Made by a program: the position numbers and the translations under genes. A stretch of DNA of 5,220 bases from Chloroflexota bacterium (GTDB taxonomy: Bacteria; Chloroflexota; Dehalococcoidia; Dehalococcoidales; UBA2162). The DNA lies in NCBI GenBank assembly GCA_016202525.1, contig JACQOM010000176.1, forward strand, positions 1 through 5,220, written 5' to 3'. This document shows, piece by piece, positions 4,452 through 5,220 of the stretch; position 1 is the stretch's first letter; each line of letters starts with the position of its first letter. Below the pieces are notes generated by a model. It saw nothing but the letters and a program-made list of their open reading frames with translations. It was not told where the DNA came from and made no database searches.

Positions 4452-5220
4452 CTATTAAGTTAAGAAAATATCTACCCCAGCCAGAAGCCTTAGAACTAAT
4501 TCCTGAGGCAATGGCCAGAAAATATACGGTCATCCCTCTGGAATTAAAGGGTAATGTATTACGAGTAGCTATGGCCGATGCGACCAATATCTTTACCTGG
4601 GAGGCTTTAGAAGCTCACACTCAAAAACATATCGAACCCGAACTAGCTTCAGCAGAAGAGATTCAAGAAGCTATTGATTTTAATTATCAGTCTTATGATG
4701 AAATTGAGAAACAGATTTCCAGTATTTCATTGCCGGAAAATACCTCTACTGAACAGGTAGAAGTCGATACTATCTCCAGCGCTCCAGCGGCCCGCGCTAT
4801 TACTCTCATTATCGATGAAGCAGTAAAGGCCCGGGCTTCGGACATACATCTTGAGCCGGAGGAAGATAAATTAAGAATAAGGTATCGCATAGATGGCATT
4901 CTGCACGATACACTCTCGATGCCATTAATGGCAGCCACAACGCTTATTTCCCGGATTAAAATACTGGCTAACATGAATATCGCTGACCACCATCGTCCTC
5001 AGGACGGCCAATTTTCAGTACAAGCCAAAGGCGACCGCTCCATAGATATTCGAGTCGGCATAATACCAACCATACACGGTGAGATGGCGACATTACGGCT
5101 GCTCTACAAATCCCGAGCTATTATGACTCTGTCGGAACTAGGTTTTCTTCCAGAAAGTTTAGCAATCTATGAAAAAATACTTAAAGTCCCTCACGGCATA
5201 ATTTTGATAAGTGGCCCTAC
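4433..5220 (+). CDS. Type IV pilus assembly / type II secretion ATPase, PilB/GspE family, 3'-truncated by window edge
   Basis: The frame is open from the ATG at 4433 to the window end: 262 codons plus two bases. PilB/GspE proteins are hexameric cytoplasmic ATPases driving pilus extension or pseudopilus-dependent secretion. Residues 17-86 match the GspE N-terminal domain (PEALELIPEAMARKY, then VLRVAMADATN). After a variable linker (about 87-118) comes the first half of the ATPase domain: ASDIHLEP (135-142), RYRIDG (150-155), RPQDGQ (188-193), IPTIHGE (211-217) and HGIILISGP (254-262), where the Walker A P-loop begins as the window ends. The N-terminus is short: the extra leading domain of many PilB proteins is absent. 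An in-frame stop at 4358-4360 limits extension, and a modest AGGG at 4420-4423 lies nine bases before the ATG. Pilus and secretion roles cannot be separated without neighbours; the retraction ATPase PilT is less likely because it lacks this N-terminal domain. Confidence 0.93.
   Translation, partial: MSSEQSPIKLRKYLPQPEALELIPEAMARKYTVIPLELKGNVLRVAMADATNIFTWEALEAHTQKHIEPELASAEEIQEAIDFNYQSYDEIEKQISSISLPENTSTEQVEVDTISSAPAARAITLIIDEAVKARASDIHLEPEEDKLRIRYRIDGILHDTLSMPLMAATTLISRIKILANMNIADHHRPQDGQFSVQAKGDRSIDIRVGIIPTIHGEMATLRLLYKSRAIMTLSELGFLPESLAIYEKILKVPHGIILISGP

Noticed and set aside
4399..4587. A 62-codon - strand frame opposite the start of the PilB/GspE gene
   Set aside because: It is antisense to a well-recognised + strand domain, is in a different frame from the possible remnant at 4230-4451, and shows no protein-like features of its own.
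1..5220. CRISPR arrays, tRNA or rRNA genes, insertion-sequence ends, attachment sites, defence genes
   Set aside because: No regularly spaced repeats, cloverleaf-like sequences, transposase or integrase frames, or nuclease-type proteins were seen on either strand.

Overview
This is a bacterial window of moderate GC content carrying a compact sensory and signalling cluster on the + strand, followed by the start of a type IV pilus or type II secretion ATPase gene. No gene fixes the taxon. A c-type heme sensor kinase, a PerR-like regulator, free-standing receivers and a short PilB/GspE would suit an anaerobic or microaerophilic environmental bacterium, for example of the Chloroflexota (Dehalococcoidia). 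That placement is a guess from protein style, not a result.

Layout. Positions 1-979 hold the 3' part of a PAS-containing histidine kinase (HK1). A Fur-family regulator with PerR-type metal ligands follows at 998-1483, then a receiver-only response regulator (RR1, 1555-1950). A 59-base gap contains a TATAAT box just upstream of the next start codon. A second, membrane-bound histidine kinase (HK2, 2010-3431) has an extracytoplasmic CxxCH c-type heme motif. It overlaps by 8 bases a second response regulator (RR2, 3424-4101), a receiver followed by a coiled coil with no recognised output domain. A 331-base gap (4102-4432) holds small dyads, a weak possible promoter and what looks like the C-terminal remnant of a - strand gene. 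From 4433 to the window edge runs a PilB/GspE-type ATPase, cut off at its Walker A motif.

How the genes may work together. The two kinases share a transmitter core that aligns without gaps over 220 residues, at about 75% identity by hand count, but their input domains differ: a PAS domain in HK1, a membrane-anchored heme-type domain in HK2. Each kinase has a nearby receiver protein without a DNA-binding domain, and the only recognisable DNA-binding protein is the PerR-like regulator. My reading is a redox, oxygen or peroxide sensing module built by duplication of one kinase core, with outputs through protein-protein contacts or a phosphorelay. A link to the adjacent pilus/secretion ATPase is possible but rests only on proximity.
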